Source: an uncultured Verrucomicrobiota bacterium (lineage in GTDB: Bacteria; Verrucomicrobiota; Kiritimatiellia; Kiritimatiellales; Tichowtungiaceae). From it: a stretch of 64,000 bases of DNA. The DNA is taken from positions 19,383 to 83,382 of the forward strand of contig CAIKWE010000001.1 of NCBI GenBank assembly GCA_903831085.1, given 5' to 3'. Shown piece after piece: positions 43,103 to 52,333 of this stretch. The notes under the pieces were generated by a model. That model ran no database searches. It worked only from the letters and a program-made list of their open reading frames with translations, and was not told where the DNA came from. The first letter of the stretch is position 1; each line of letters starts with the position of its first letter. A program made the translations under genes and the position numbers.

Positions 43103-43459
43103 ATGACCATTATTCGTACACTGCTTATCATTCTCGAAGCCGCATGCAGCCTATCGCTGATCGGTCTGATTCTGCTGCAAAAATCTAAAGACGGCGGCCT
43201 CGGTCTCGCTTTCGGTTCGGGCAGCAACGATTCTTTGTTCGGCGCCCGCGCCGGTAACGTGCTCACCAAAGCCACCGTCGGCATCGGCATCGTTTTCCTT
43301 GTGAACACGCTGATTCTCGGCATGCTTTTCGCGGGCAGTGCCAGCACGTCGCTGGTTGATAAGGAGCTCAGCGCCCGGCCGATCCCGATGCAACAGTCCG
43401 CTATGCCTCGGCAGGCAGTTCCGGCGGAGCAGGAAATCCCGGTTGTTCCTGCGAAGTAA
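43103..43459 (+). CDS. secG: protein translocase subunit SecG
   Basis: Small inner-membrane partner of SecYE. Two membrane spans (LLIILEAACSLSLIGLILLQ and VGIGIVFLVNTLILGMLF) flank the diagnostic loop QKSKDGGLGLAFGSGSNDSLFGARAG in its usual place. A Pro/Gln-rich tail of about 35 residues ends the 118-residue protein. GGAGG precedes the ATG. Confidence 0.93.
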   Translation: MTIIRTLLIILEAACSLSLIGLILLQKSKDGGLGLAFGSGSNDSLFGARAGNVLTKATVGIGIVFLVNTLILGMLFAGSASTSLVDKELSARPIPMQQSAMPRQAVPAEQEIPVVPAK

Positions 43460-43472
43460 CGGAAAGGCCTCC

Positions 43473-45302
43473 ATGGAACGGCGGATCAGCGGCAGGACAT
43501 GTTTCCTCCACGGTTCCGCCGTTTTTCTTTTTCTGCTCCTGACCGCCTGCGGACGAAGCGATCTCGACACGTTGCGTTTCAAGGGCGAGCAGGTTCTCTA
43601 TGGGCAGACGGCCCGCATCAAAGGACTCGATCCCGCGAAAGCAGGCGACGTCGCCTCTTCTATGGTTGTCGGGCGGGTCTATGAGGGCCTTCTCGAATAT
43701 TCCTATCTGGATCGTCCGTACCACCTTCAGCCGATGCTCGCCGCCGCCCTGCCGGACGTTTCTGCCGACGGACTCACCTACACCTTTCGTATCCGCCAGG
43801 GAATTTATTTTCAGGACGATCCATGCTTCCCCGGCGGGAAAGGGCGCGAACTGACGGCGGAGGATTTCGTTTATTCCATCAAGCGTGTTGCCGATCTGAA
43901 AAATGCCTCTTCCGGCTACTGGGCGTTCAACGGGCGCATTGCCGGTCTTGACGGATTCCGCGCCGCGTCGTCGGGCGATGCTCCGACGGATTACAATGTT
44001 CCTGTCGAAGGTCTGCGCACGCCGGACCGTTACACGTTTCAGATTCAGCTTAAAGAACCCTATCCACAACTGCTGTGGATTCTGGCTATGAACTATGCAT
44101 TCGCCGTGCCGCGCGAAGCGGTTGAATTTCACGGCGATCAGTTCGTCAACCATCCGGTCGGCACCGGCCCGTACATTCTCGAGACGTCGAAGAGCAACTA
44201 CCGTATCGAATTTGTCCGCAACCCGAAGTGGGCCGAGACCGGCCGCGTTGAACTCTATCCATCCACCGGAACCGAAGAGGCCCGCGCCGCCGGACTGCTT
44301 GACGATGCCGGCAAACCGGTTCCGTTCGTTGACCGCATCGTGCAGTATGTTGTCGACGACGCCGCGACGACCTGGATGATGTTTCTGTCCGGGCAGTTCG
44401 GCTATAGCGGCATTTCGCGCGACAATTGGGACGCCGTCATCAAGCCGGGAAAAGGGCTTATCGAAGAATTTAAAGAACAGGGCGTCACCCTGCTTTCGAG
44501 TCCGACGCTCAGTATTTATTACATCGGCTTCAATCTGGATGATCCAGTCGTCGGGAAAAATAAAAAACTGCGGCAGGCGCTTTCGTGCGCATTCAATCCG
44601 GAGCTGCTGGTACAGTATTATAACGGACGCGTTACTCCGGTGTACGGTCCGCTGCCCGGTCCTCTTGCCGGGTTTAAACCCAAACCGACCGCCTATTCAT
44701 ACAACATCGAAAAATCCAAACAGCTTTTGATCGAAGCCGGTTATCCGAACGGTATTAACCCCGCGACCGGCCGCCGCCTTGAGCTGATGCTCGAAGTCGG
44801 CGATGCAACACCTGATGTGCGGCAGGTTGTCGATTTGATGGCCGGCATGTTCGATAAAGTCGGTGTCGTGCTGAAAGCCAACTACAACAACTGGCCGGCG
44901 TTTCTCGATAAGATGGATCGCCGCCAGGCTCAGCTTTTCCGGCTCGGCTGGACCGCCGACTATCCGGATGCCGAAAACTTTCTTCAGCTCTTCTGCGGCG
45001 CGAACGCTTCGCCCGGCCCCAATCACAGCAACTACGCCAATTCCGAATTTGACCGGCTTTACGAGCGGATGCGCACGATGCTTCCCGGGTCGGAAAAAGA
45101 CCGCCTCTGTGAACAGATGGCGGATATCGTCATCGAAGACTGCCCGTGGGTCTTCATGTACCAGCCGATGGATTTTGCCGTCGTTCACAACTGGATCAAG
45201 AATTACAACCTCCACGATTTTCCCTACACCATGGCCAAGTACCGCCGCATTGACAACGGTGCCTGGGATGAGTGGAAAGCGAAGCAGGGGAGGAAAAACT
45301 GA
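43473..45302 (+). CDS. peptide-type ABC transporter substrate-binding lipoprotein
   Basis: Periplasmic family-5 solute-binding protein (OppA/DppA type), 609 residues. Signal peptide with lipobox LLTAC from the ATG at 43473. SSMVVGRVYEGLLEY, YTFRIRQGIYFQDDP, LTAEDFVYSIKR, GTGPYIL and LRQALSCAFNPELLVQYYNG are family segments, and LFRLGWTADYPDAENFLQLF is the usual C-lobe block. TGATG overlap with the next permease shows one operon. The ligand cannot be read from sequence. Confidence 0.92.
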   Translation: MERRISGRTCFLHGSAVFLFLLLTACGRSDLDTLRFKGEQVLYGQTARIKGLDPAKAGDVASSMVVGRVYEGLLEYSYLDRPYHLQPMLAAALPDVSADGLTYTFRIRQGIYFQDDPCFPGGKGRELTAEDFVYSIKRVADLKNASSGYWAFNGRIAGLDGFRAASSGDAPTDYNVPVEGLRTPDRYTFQIQLKEPYPQLLWILAMNYAFAVPREAVEFHGDQFVNHPVGTGPYILETSKSNYRIEFVRNPKWAETGRVELYPSTGTEEARAAGLLDDAGKPVPFVDRIVQYVVDDAATTWMMFLSGQFGYSGISRDNWDAVIKPGKGLIEEFKEQGVTLLSSPTLSIYYIGFNLDDPVVGKNKKLRQALSCAFNPELLVQYYNGRVTPVYGPLPGPLAGFKPKPTAYSYNIEKSKQLLIEAGYPNGINPATGRRLELMLEVGDATPDVRQVVDLMAGMFDKVGVVLKANYNNWPAFLDKMDRRQAQLFRLGWTADYPDAENFLQLFCGANASPGPNHSNYANSEFDRLYERMRTMLPGSEKDRLCEQMADIVIEDCPWVFMYQPMDFAVVHNWIKNYNLHDFPYTMAKYRRIDNGAWDEWKAKQGRKN

Positions 45303-46576
45303 TGCTTCGTTATATCGGCAAGCGAATCCTCCAGATGATCCCGACGGTGTTCGGCGTCATCCTGATCACGTTTGTTCTCTTTAACATCGTCGGCGGCAGT
45401 CCGGCTCAGCAGGTGCTCGGCCCGCATGCTCAGGCCGACACGCTCGAACAGTTTGACGAGCAGCGCGGCTTCAACAAACCGCTTTTCATCGGCACCCGCA
45501 CCGGCACTCGCGCCTATGCCGACTCTGACTTTGAGCGTACCGCCGGTGACTGGCTGGGGAAGGAGGGCGTTACATGGACCAACGGCACCGTCATTCTCGC
45601 CGCAGGCGGCGAATATGCGCTGCCGGTCAAATTCGCTTTGCGCACCAATTGTGAATACGAACTGGAGATCGAAGGGCGCACCGCCGGGTTTCCAATGTTT
45701 GGAGAAAATCAGCTCAAGCTTTCCAAGGATTTGAAAAAAATCAGCCTGAAGTTCCAATCTCTGGAAAAAATTATACCGGGCAACGCACCGGTTGAAATCC
45801 GCTCCATCAAGCTGCGCCGTGTGATGAGCAATCCATTCGACTCGCAGTTCACGTTTTATCTCAACCGGCTTGCGCATCTTGATTTCGGTGTATCGCACAG
45901 CACCAACCAGCGCGTTTCCAAACTGCTGTTCGACGGCATCGGCCCGTCGCTGATGCTGACCGTGCCGATCTTTTTCATCGGTCTGATTACGGCCATCATG
46001 CTTTCGCTCTTCTGCGCCTTCTGGCGCGACACGTGGGTCGATCGCTTTTTCGTCGTTTTCTCCGTCGCGCTGATGAGCGTCAACTATCTGGTCTGGATTG
46101 TCGGCGGGCAGTACCTGCTGGGGTTCAAGCTTGGCTGGTTTCCCGTCTGGGGCTTTGAAGACCCGCGCTACCTGATCCTGCCGGTTGTTATCGGCGTCTT
46201 CAGCGGACTCGGCGCCGAGCTGCGTTTCTATCGCACCATTATGCTCGATGAAGCGCATCGTGACTATGTCCGTACGGCGCAGGCCAAAGGCGTCAGCCGC
46301 GCCGGCGTGCTGTTCAAGCACGTTTTGAAAAACGCAATGATTCCGATCATCACCAACACTGTCATCGCCATTCCGTTTCTCTACACCGGCAGTCTGCTGC
46401 TCGAAAGTTTCTTCGGCATTCCCGGTCTTGGCTATCTCAGCATCAACGCCATTAACTCGTCCGATGTCGATGTTGTCCGCGCCATCGTGCTGGTCGGCTC
46501 TATCATCTTTGTCATCACCAACCTCTTAACCGACATCTGCTACGCGCTGGTTGACCCACGGGTAAAATTGAAATGA
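45302..46576 (+). CDS. OppB-type ABC permease with large periplasmic insert
   Basis: Inner-membrane permease. MLRYIGKRILQMIPTVFGVILITF is the family N-terminus, LDFGVSHSTNQRVSKLLFDG the usual segment before span 2, and VRTAQAKGVSRAGVLFKHVLKNAMIPI the EAA loop that contacts the ATPase. At 424 residues it exceeds the usual 300-340; the excess lies between the first and second spans (about residues 55-165), a beta-rich domain (YALPVKFALRTNCEYELEIE) containing one exact (45752-45766, FQSLEK) and two imperfect palindrome copies (45690, 45721). Start overlaps the upstream stop. Confidence 0.92.
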   Translation: MLRYIGKRILQMIPTVFGVILITFVLFNIVGGSPAQQVLGPHAQADTLEQFDEQRGFNKPLFIGTRTGTRAYADSDFERTAGDWLGKEGVTWTNGTVILAAGGEYALPVKFALRTNCEYELEIEGRTAGFPMFGENQLKLSKDLKKISLKFQSLEKIIPGNAPVEIRSIKLRRVMSNPFDSQFTFYLNRLAHLDFGVSHSTNQRVSKLLFDGIGPSLMLTVPIFFIGLITAIMLSLFCAFWRDTWVDRFFVVFSVALMSVNYLVWIVGGQYLLGFKLGWFPVWGFEDPRYLILPVVIGVFSGLGAELRFYRTIMLDEAHRDYVRTAQAKGVSRAGVLFKHVLKNAMIPIITNTVIAIPFLYTGSLLLESFFGIPGLGYLSINAINSSDVDVVRAIVLVGSIIFVITNLLTDICYALVDPRVKLK

Positions 46577-47460
46577 GCGAAAAAGGAAACAGTCTGTGGA
46601 GTGATGCCTGGCGGCGGTTGAAAAAGAACCGTCTGGCGATGATTTGTCTTGGTGCCGTTGTGGTTTATACGGTGCTGGCGGTCTACGGCGAAGTGGTTTA
46701 TCGCTACTATCAGGCAAAAGATCAGACCGCTTTTTACCAGAAGACCGATCTCGATCAGGCCTACCAATCGCCTTCTTCCAAGCATTGGATGGGCACCGAC
46801 GCGCTTGGACGCGACGTGACGCAGCGGCTGATTCAGGGAACGCGCATCGCCTATAAAGTTGGCATCATCACCGCGCTCATCGCCATCCCGATCGGCGTTT
46901 TCTTCGGCTGTCTGGCGGGTTACTTCGGCGGGCGGGTGGACAGCTTTGTCGTCTGGCTTTATTCCACGGTCGCCTCTATGCCGGGACTTTTGTTTATTCT
47001 CGCCATCGCCATGGTGGTGGGGAAGGGGCTGCTTGGCATTTACCTCGGCATTGGACTCACCACCTGGGTTGGACTCTGCCGACTGATCCGTGGCGAAGTG
47101 ATTAAGCATAAAGAGCAGGCCTACGTCATGGCGGCGAAAGCGCTCGGGCTGAGCTGGCCGCGCATTTTGTTCCGCCACATCCTGCCGAATGTTTTCCACG
47201 TCATCATCGTCACCTTCACTCTGCGCTTCCCGGCGGCGGTCAGCACCGAAGTGTTCATGAGCTTCCTCGGCATCGGCGTTGTCAGCGAACCGTCATGGGG
47301 CGTCATGATCAACAGCGCGCGGATGCGGCTCTGGCAGGGCGTCTGGTGGGAAATGACCTTTGTCACACTGGCCATCTTCGGCCTTGTACTCGCCTTCAAC
47401 CTGCTCGGCGACGCTTTGCGCGACGCCCTCGATCCGCGTCTCCGCACCGAAGGAAATTAA
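46573..47460 (+). CDS. OppC-type ABC permease
   Basis: Second permease of the peptide-type uptake system, 295 residues. An N-terminal span is followed by HWMGTDALGRDVTQRLIQGTR (family signature), five further spans and the EAA loop YVMAAKALGLSWPRILFRHILPN. ATGA overlap with the OppB-type gene. OppD/OppF ATPase genes do not follow; the next gene is an oxidoreductase, so ATPases must be encoded elsewhere. Confidence 0.94.
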   Translation: MSEKGNSLWSDAWRRLKKNRLAMICLGAVVVYTVLAVYGEVVYRYYQAKDQTAFYQKTDLDQAYQSPSSKHWMGTDALGRDVTQRLIQGTRIAYKVGIITALIAIPIGVFFGCLAGYFGGRVDSFVVWLYSTVASMPGLLFILAIAMVVGKGLLGIYLGIGLTTWVGLCRLIRGEVIKHKEQAYVMAAKALGLSWPRILFRHILPNVFHVIIVTFTLRFPAAVSTEVFMSFLGIGVVSEPSWGVMINSARMRLWQGVWWEMTFVTLAIFGLVLAFNLLGDALRDALDPRLRTEGN

Positions 47461-47461
47461 A

Positions 47462-48583
47462 ATGGAAACAGAAGTAACCATTATCGGCGGCGGGGTGATC
47501 GGGCTGGGGATCGCGGCGCGGCTGGCTCCGAAGGTTAAGTCGCTGGTGCTCTTTGAGCGGCACGACGCCTGGGGGCAGGAAATTTCCTCGCGTAACAGCG
47601 AGGTTCTCCATTCCGGAATTTATTATGCACCCGATTCGCTGAAGGCCGCCTTTTGCGCGAAAGGCCAGCGCATGCTGTATGAACTTGCGGCGGAGGCTGG
47701 CATCCCGCACCGCCGCTGCGGGAAAATCATTATTGCTTCGTCGGAGTCCGAAGAAGCGGATCTGCTTCGTTTAAAATCGTGCGGCGAGCGCAATGGTGCG
47801 GAAGGGCTTCGTTTATTGACCGGCGCAGAGGTGGTGGCGCGCGAACCGGCGGTGAAAGCGGTGGCAGGACTGCTGGCTCCGGACTCAGGCATTATCAACG
47901 CCCATGCGCTGATGGATGCTCTGGCGGCCCGTGCGCAGGATGCCGGCGCCGACCTGATCCGCGGGGCCGAAGTGACCGGCCTTGAGAAAGTTTCCGATGG
48001 TTGGAAAATTTCTTATCGCGACGCGGACGGCGAAGACACGCTAACATCCCGCGTGGTCATTAATAGCGCAGGACTCGGCGCTCAGGCGGTGATGGCGATG
48101 GCGGGCGTTGATCCCGAAGCGGCGGGACTGAAACTGCATCTCGCCAAAGGCGAATATTTCACGGTGCCGTCCAAATACCGGAACCGACTGAACTCCATGG
48201 TCTATCCGGTGCCGCACAAAAATCTGACTGGGCTCGGGGTTCACACCGTTCCAGATCTGTCCGGAAGCTTTAAGCTGGGACCGAACGCCTTTTATGTGAA
48301 CACGATCAATTACACGGTTGACGAATCTCACGCCGCGGAATTTTACGAAAGCGCCCGCAAGTATCTGCCGTTTCTTCAGCCGGACGATCTGGTTCCGGCG
48401 ATGAGCGGCATCCGCCCGAAGCTGTCGGCGGAAAACGAACCGGCCCGCGATTTTTATATCCGGCACGAAGCGGAGCGCGGCGCGGCGGGCTTTTTTAATC
48501 TGGCGGGGATGGAATCGCCGGGCCTGACCTCGTGCTGCGCCATCGGTGATTATATTGCCGGGATGGTCTGCGATTATCTCTGA
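47462..48583 (+). CDS. FAD-dependent oxidoreductase, LhgO/L-2-hydroxyglutarate dehydrogenase-like
   Basis: 373-residue flavoenzyme of the DAO family. VTIIGGGVIGLGIAARLA is the FAD dinucleotide motif, then SSRNSEVLHSGIYYAPDSLKA, a hallmark of LhgO/L2HGDH-type proteins, VINSAGLGAQAVM, HLAKGEYFTV and GFFNLAGMESPGLTSC near the C-terminus. Start ATG 47462 is 1 bp after the permease stop. The association with a peptide-type importer suggests a role in catabolism of an imported compound, but the substrate is not known. Confidence 0.88.
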   Translation: METEVTIIGGGVIGLGIAARLAPKVKSLVLFERHDAWGQEISSRNSEVLHSGIYYAPDSLKAAFCAKGQRMLYELAAEAGIPHRRCGKIIIASSESEEADLLRLKSCGERNGAEGLRLLTGAEVVAREPAVKAVAGLLAPDSGIINAHALMDALAARAQDAGADLIRGAEVTGLEKVSDGWKISYRDADGEDTLTSRVVINSAGLGAQAVMAMAGVDPEAAGLKLHLAKGEYFTVPSKYRNRLNSMVYPVPHKNLTGLGVHTVPDLSGSFKLGPNAFYVNTINYTVDESHAAEFYESARKYLPFLQPDDLVPAMSGIRPKLSAENEPARDFYIRHEAERGAAGFFNLAGMESPGLTSCCAIGDYIAGMVCDYL

Positions 48584-48589
48584 TCGCTG

Positions 48590-48604
48590 TTCCAACCTTT
48601 GGAA
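48590..48604. terminator. palindrome copy between convergent genes
   Basis: TTCCAACCTTTGGAA sits 6 bp past the oxidoreductase stop and 2 bp from the end of the convergent lipoprotein gene. Terminator function is inferred from position. Confidence 0.45.
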
Positions 48605-48606
48605 AA

Positions 48607-49302
48607 CTATTTTTCCGGCGGTGGGGCAATCATTTCCAGTTCGAACAGTTCGCCGATAAAGTCGGGCGCGGCGCGATTCTGCAGGAATGAAAGCATTTTG
48701 TCGGTGAAGTAGTGGCCGGAGGCCGAACGGACTGGCGACGTGTACGCTTGCTTGAGCCGCTTACGGTAGAGCGTCGAACCGTCGGCGATCGAGGTGAGTT
48801 TCACTTCCCACTCAAAACGGGCTTCAATTGTCCTCCAGCGAATCCAGTATTGCGCCATCAGCGGGCCGAGCAAGGTCATCAGTGGATATTTTTTATTCGC
48901 GCCGAGCTGTACGGTGCGGTAGTTCCAGACCGTGACGGTCAGCAGCGAATTGGCGTTGAATTTACGAGCCTCTTCTTCGTTTTCAACGGTGAAGATGCGT
49001 TGGTATTTTCCAGCCTGCGTCAGTGCGGAAACAATTTCCAGTCCGATGTCCTTTGAGGCCGATCCACTGGTGATGACCACGCCGCGGCCATCCATCAATT
49101 GTTGATAGAGCGGCTTGTCCGGCTTGAAGTTGTCTTTTTCAAGATCCGGATGGATGCGCGGAGGCAGGACGGCGACCCGCAGAGGCTGCGGTTCCGGACA
49201 GACCTTCAGTTTACGGATCGGGGTTTCAAACGATGTGGCGCAGCCGCAGAGTAAAAGCGAAACCGCCATTCCAGTGATAAACAATGGAACGGCGGTTTTC
49301 AT
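48607..49302 (-). CDS. lipoprotein of unknown function
   Basis: 231 residues from the ATG at 49302 (MKTAVPLFITG). Signal peptide with lipobox SLLLCGC. The mature protein begins with PLRVAVLPPRIHPD, a beta strand often seen in DUF799/GNA1162-like or CsgG-like lipoproteins that act in envelope assembly, and continues with VVITSGSASKDIGLEIVSALTQ and SLLTVTVWNYRTVQ. No firm family match is possible by eye. It lies 30 bp after an OmpA-type lipoprotein on the same strand and is likely coexpressed. Confidence 0.78.
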   Translation of the reverse strand: MKTAVPLFITGMAVSLLLCGCATSFETPIRKLKVCPEPQPLRVAVLPPRIHPDLEKDNFKPDKPLYQQLMDGRGVVITSGSASKDIGLEIVSALTQAGKYQRIFTVENEEEARKFNANSLLTVTVWNYRTVQLGANKKYPLMTLLGPLMAQYWIRWRTIEARFEWEVKLTSIADGSTLYRKRLKQAYTSPVRSASGHYFTDKMLSFLQNRAAPDFIGELFELEMIAPPPEK

Positions 49303-49332
49303 GGACTTATTAATTGAGCGCAGGGGCACGCT

Positions 49333-50085
49333 TTATTTTTTGTCTACGACGATCGAATCTTTCGCAGGCATAACGACGATAACCGCACGGCGATTCATCC
49401 GTTTGTTCGCGGCGCTGTCATTGGCTGCGACCGGCTGGGATTCACCGCAAGCGACGGCTTTGAGGCGTTCAGGAGCGATTCCTTTTTCGTTCATGAGGTA
49501 ATACAGAACCGCGATACTGCGATTGTAGGAGAGCTCCCAGTTGTCTTTCCATTTTGATTTCTGGATCGGGTCGCTGTCCGTGTGTCCTTCAATCGTGATG
49601 TCGCGGTCGGCGTATTCCTGCTGGATGATGGCCAGCACGCTGTCGAGCGTGGTTTTACTGCTCTGTTTGAGCTCGGCCTTGCCGGCGTCAAAGAGAACTT
49701 CGTTCAGAATGGTGAAGCGAATCTGACCGTTGACTGATTCAACCTTCACATTGTCCAGCGATGCAAGCTGGCGCTGAAGATCATTGATCTGAGCATCTTT
49801 GTCTTTCGCGCTGGCGCCATTGTCGTAGGCGTATTCATCAAGCGCATCGCCAACCAGTGCTCCAGCGGCAACACCGGCCACCACACCATATCCAGCACCT
49901 TCCAGACCACCCATGCCTCCGTGGTCAGCATGAGCCCAAATGGCTCCGATAGTTCCGCCTCCTACACCGCCGATAATAGCTCCCTGCTGTGCGGGGGTTA
50001 GCGGCACTTTGGGTGAACGGCAACCCGTGAAAAGAACACACGCAGAAAGAACGGTAACGGACAAAACACTTTTCATCCAATTCAT
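49333..50085 (-). CDS. OmpA-family lipoprotein
   Basis: Peptidoglycan-associated lipoprotein, 250 residues. Lipobox CVLFTGC; a glycine-zipper region (AIIGGVGGGTIGAIWAHAD, GVVAGVAAGALVGDALDEY); a coiled coil (DKDAQINDLQRQLASL); and the OmpA domain with LFDAGKAELK, ITIEGHTDSDPI, LSYNRSIAVLYYL and ANKRMNRRAVIVV. ATG 50085 follows GAGG by 6 bp; the GTG at 50097 is less likely. It probably tethers the outer membrane to the wall. Confidence 0.92.
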   Translation of the reverse strand: MNWMKSVLSVTVLSACVLFTGCRSPKVPLTPAQQGAIIGGVGGGTIGAIWAHADHGGMGGLEGAGYGVVAGVAAGALVGDALDEYAYDNGASAKDKDAQINDLQRQLASLDNVKVESVNGQIRFTILNEVLFDAGKAELKQSSKTTLDSVLAIIQQEYADRDITIEGHTDSDPIQKSKWKDNWELSYNRSIAVLYYLMNEKGIAPERLKAVACGESQPVAANDSAANKRMNRRAVIVVMPAKDSIVVDKK

Positions 50086-50247
50086 TATATACCTCACTTA
50101 AACATCCAATTTCGACAAGAACACACTTTCCGACCGGAACGGGCACACGCCCGACAAGACCGATGGGAAGGGGTTTCTCTAAGATGCACACATGGTGATA
50201 GATACGCCAAAAAAGTCAAGCGCGGCAAAAAGATTTATTACGACCGT

Positions 50248-50262
50248 TTTCCAGATATCGGA
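50248..50262. repeat. imperfect palindrome copy
   Basis: TTCCAGATATCGGAA (one arm mismatch) lies between the end of the CorC-like gene and the OmpA-type gene start. Confidence 0.5.
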
Positions 50263-50267
50263 AAGTG

Positions 50268-51518
50268 TCAGCTGACCGGTGTGATAAGCAGAGTATGAAT
50301 GCGGCGCAGCGTGGCGTTCTGGATGGTGATTTCCAGGCCGGGTGCGGCGACTTTGGTTCCGATAGGCGGAATGGTGCCCAGTTCATTAAGAACGTAGCCG
50401 CCGATGGAGTCGTATTCTTCGCTTTCCGGAATATTCAGACCGAGTTCTTCATTGAGGTCGGCGACGGCAAGGCTGGCTTTGACAAGGATGGAACCGTCGG
50501 TTCGTTTCTGAATATCTTTTTCGGCGAGGTCATATTCGTCGCGGATTTCGCCGATGAGTTCCTCGATAATGTCTTCCATGCAGACAATGCCTGCGGTACC
50601 GCCATATTCATCGACAACGAGAGCCATGTGGAAGTGATGTGCCCGCATCTGCCGCAGAAGATCGTTGATCGGCATGGTTTCGGGAACCGCACTGAGTTTT
50701 TTGACGATATCTATGACCGGCCGAGTTTCTTCGCCGCTTGCAAAGAGGCGCAGCAGGTCTTTGACGTGCACGACTCCGGCGATGTTGTCGATGGTTTCCT
50801 CGTAAACCGGAAAGCGGGAATGGGATGACCTCTGCACTTTTTCAACGCATTCAGCAACCGTGCTGCCGGTACGAAGCCCCTCGATATTGACACGCGGCGT
50901 CATGATTTCGCGAACGACCGTTTCGCCGAATTCAAAGACGCTGCGGATGATTTCGCGCTCTTCCTCTTCCAGTTCTTCCTTACCGGTCTGATCAATCAGC
51001 GTCATGATTTCATCTTCCGGCGTGGGGCGGTCGTCTTCGTCGGCGGAGGAGAGGATGCGGGCGAGCAGTCCGCGCTCCATGGCGTAGATTGGCCAAACCA
51101 CTGGTGTCAGCAGGCGGGTGACGACGATGACGAGCGGCAGGAAAAAAAGAGAAAGACGGTCGGCGTAACTTTCGGCCAGCACGAAGGGGATAACGCGGAT
51201 GAAGATCAGGTAGAGCGGTGTCATGATCAGCATGAGTCCGATCCACTCGAACGCCCGCGAAAAGTGAAAAGCGTGGAAGGCGAAATAGATGGCGGTGATT
51301 TCGAAAAGCGTCAGGCAGAAGCGCAAGGAGGTGCGCAGCAGGTTCCAGTGTCCGGCCCAGCGTTCCAAAGAGGCTTTGGCCTGCGGTTTTTTTTCGGCCA
51401 GACGAAGAACCCCGGCGTTGCCGGTCTCGCGGAAAGCGGAGAAAAGCACGGACCAGAATCCGGCGGCCAAAAGCGCTGCGGCGCTGCAGGCGAGATGATT
51501 GAAATCGATGGCGTTCAT
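50268..51518 (-). CDS. CNNM/CBS-domain hemolysin-like (CorC/YfjD type) membrane protein
   Basis: 416 residues. Four hydrophobic segments form a CNNM domain ([26 protein letters not shown] in place of the usual VIPK block). A CBS pair follows with [40 protein letters not shown] and [30 protein letters not shown]-terminal transporter-associated domain ([19 protein letters not shown]) ends it. Proteins of this class handle Mg2+/Co2+ flux. It follows ybeY by 1 bp, a gene order seen in many bacteria. Confidence 0.93.
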   Translation of the reverse strand: MNAIDFNHLACSAAALLAAGFWSVLFSAFRETGNAGVLRLAEKKPQAKASLERWAGHWNLLRTSLRFCLTLFEITAIYFAFHAFHFSRAFEWIGLMLIMTPLYLIFIRVIPFVLAESYADRLSLFFLPLVIVVTRLLTPVVWPIYAMERGLLARILSSADEDDRPTPEDEIMTLIDQTGKEELEEEEREIIRSVFEFGETVVREIMTPRVNIEGLRTGSTVAECVEKVQRSSHSRFPVYEETIDNIAGVVHVKDLLRLFASGEETRPVIDIVKKLSAVPETMPINDLLRQMRAHHFHMALVVDEYGGTAGIVCMEDIIEELIGEIRDEYDLAEKDIQKRTDGSILVKASLAVADLNEELGLNIPESEEYDSIGGYVLNELGTIPPIGTKVAAPGLEITIQNATLRRIHTLLITPVS

Positions 51519-51519
51519 G

Positions 51520-51978
51520 TCAGCTCCGTATCAGATTTTTGATCTCCGGTTGCAACTCAGCAAGCCAATGCAGTTCCGTGCGGCGCATGGCGGCGCGCCG
51601 GGCTGGTGTATCATCGTCGGCACCCGAAAGATGGTTAAACCCGTGGGCGATATAGAGAGCGAGCTCGGCGTTAATGCCGTCGTGTTGCAGACCTTCACGC
51701 ACGGCGCATTCAACGTTAACGATAAGATCGCCGGTGTCGCCTTCTTCGCCGGGGATCGGATCGCCGCGGAAACTGATGACGTCGGTAGGACTGTCTTTGC
51801 CGAAAAATTCGCGGTTGTACTGCGTGATGCCAACATCATCCGTCAGTAGCAGGGCGACCTCCTGCCAGACGATTTCCGGGCCGACGGCTTCAAGCGCGGC
51901 GGCGAGTTTAGCGGTCAGCCGACGGATTGCCGGCAGATTGATCCGGCGTTTCTGCCGGTTTATCAAGGCGGTTTTCAT
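51520..51978 (-). CDS. ybeY: endoribonuclease YbeY with altered zinc motif
   Basis: 16S rRNA maturation and quality-control nuclease. Family blocks LLLTDDVGITQYNREFFGKDSPTDVISF and GDLIVNVECA precede the metal motif HGFNHLSGADDDTPARRAAM. In the canonical HGxLHLxGYDH the third ligand is His; here that position is Asp. The start at ATG 51978 (MKTALINRQKRR) fits the family; the frame extends 61 codons upstream but without homologous character. 152 residues, adjacent to the CorC-like gene. Confidence 0.9.
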   Translation of the reverse strand: MKTALINRQKRRINLPAIRRLTAKLAAALEAVGPEIVWQEVALLLTDDVGITQYNREFFGKDSPTDVISFRGDPIPGEEGDTGDLIVNVECAVREGLQHDGINAELALYIAHGFNHLSGADDDTPARRAAMRRTELHWLAELQPEIKNLIRS

Positions 51979-52109
51979 TTTCAGGGCAGGCGATGTGATT
52001 TTTTTTCGAAGAGCTTCTGTTTCACAGAGACCTCTGTTTCTGCGGGATTTATACCCTGTGGCGGCAGGTTGCACGAATAATTTCCCGTTGGAAAATCCGG
52101 TCTGATTTC

Positions 52110-52124
52110 TTCCAACCATTGGAA
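52110..52124. repeat. TTCCARNNNYTGGAA palindrome
   Basis: TTCCAACCATTGGAA between the S4 protein stop and ybeY upstream region, 2 bp from the S4 stop codon. Confidence 0.65.
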
Positions 52125-52126
52125 AC

Positions 52127-52333
52127 TCAGCGGACGGTGAGGGTTTGCCCATCGTAAACAACGGTCATGCCGGGGCGGATTTTGCGGCGCAGACGCAACT
52201 CGGTTTCGCCGTCCACGGTGACGAGTCCTTCGCTGATCACGATCCGGGCTTCGCCGCCGGTGCCGCAGAGGCGCGCGGCTTTCAGCAGTTTATCCAGTTC
52301 GATGTATTCACCGGTGATCTGGAACTCAGCCAT
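52127..52333 (-). CDS. S4-domain RNA-binding protein (YbcJ-like)
   Basis: 68-residue protein consisting of one S4 fold. EYIELDKLLKAARLCGTGGEAR, VISEGLVTVDGE and ELRLRRKIRPGMTVVYDG match stand-alone S4 proteins of the YbcJ type, which bind structured RNA. AAAGGAAAAAAC precedes ATG 52333. It overlaps the next upstream gene by 8 bp. Confidence 0.9.
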   Translation of the reverse strand: MAEFQITGEYIELDKLLKAARLCGTGGEARIVISEGLVTVDGETELRLRRKIRPGMTVVYDGQTLTVR

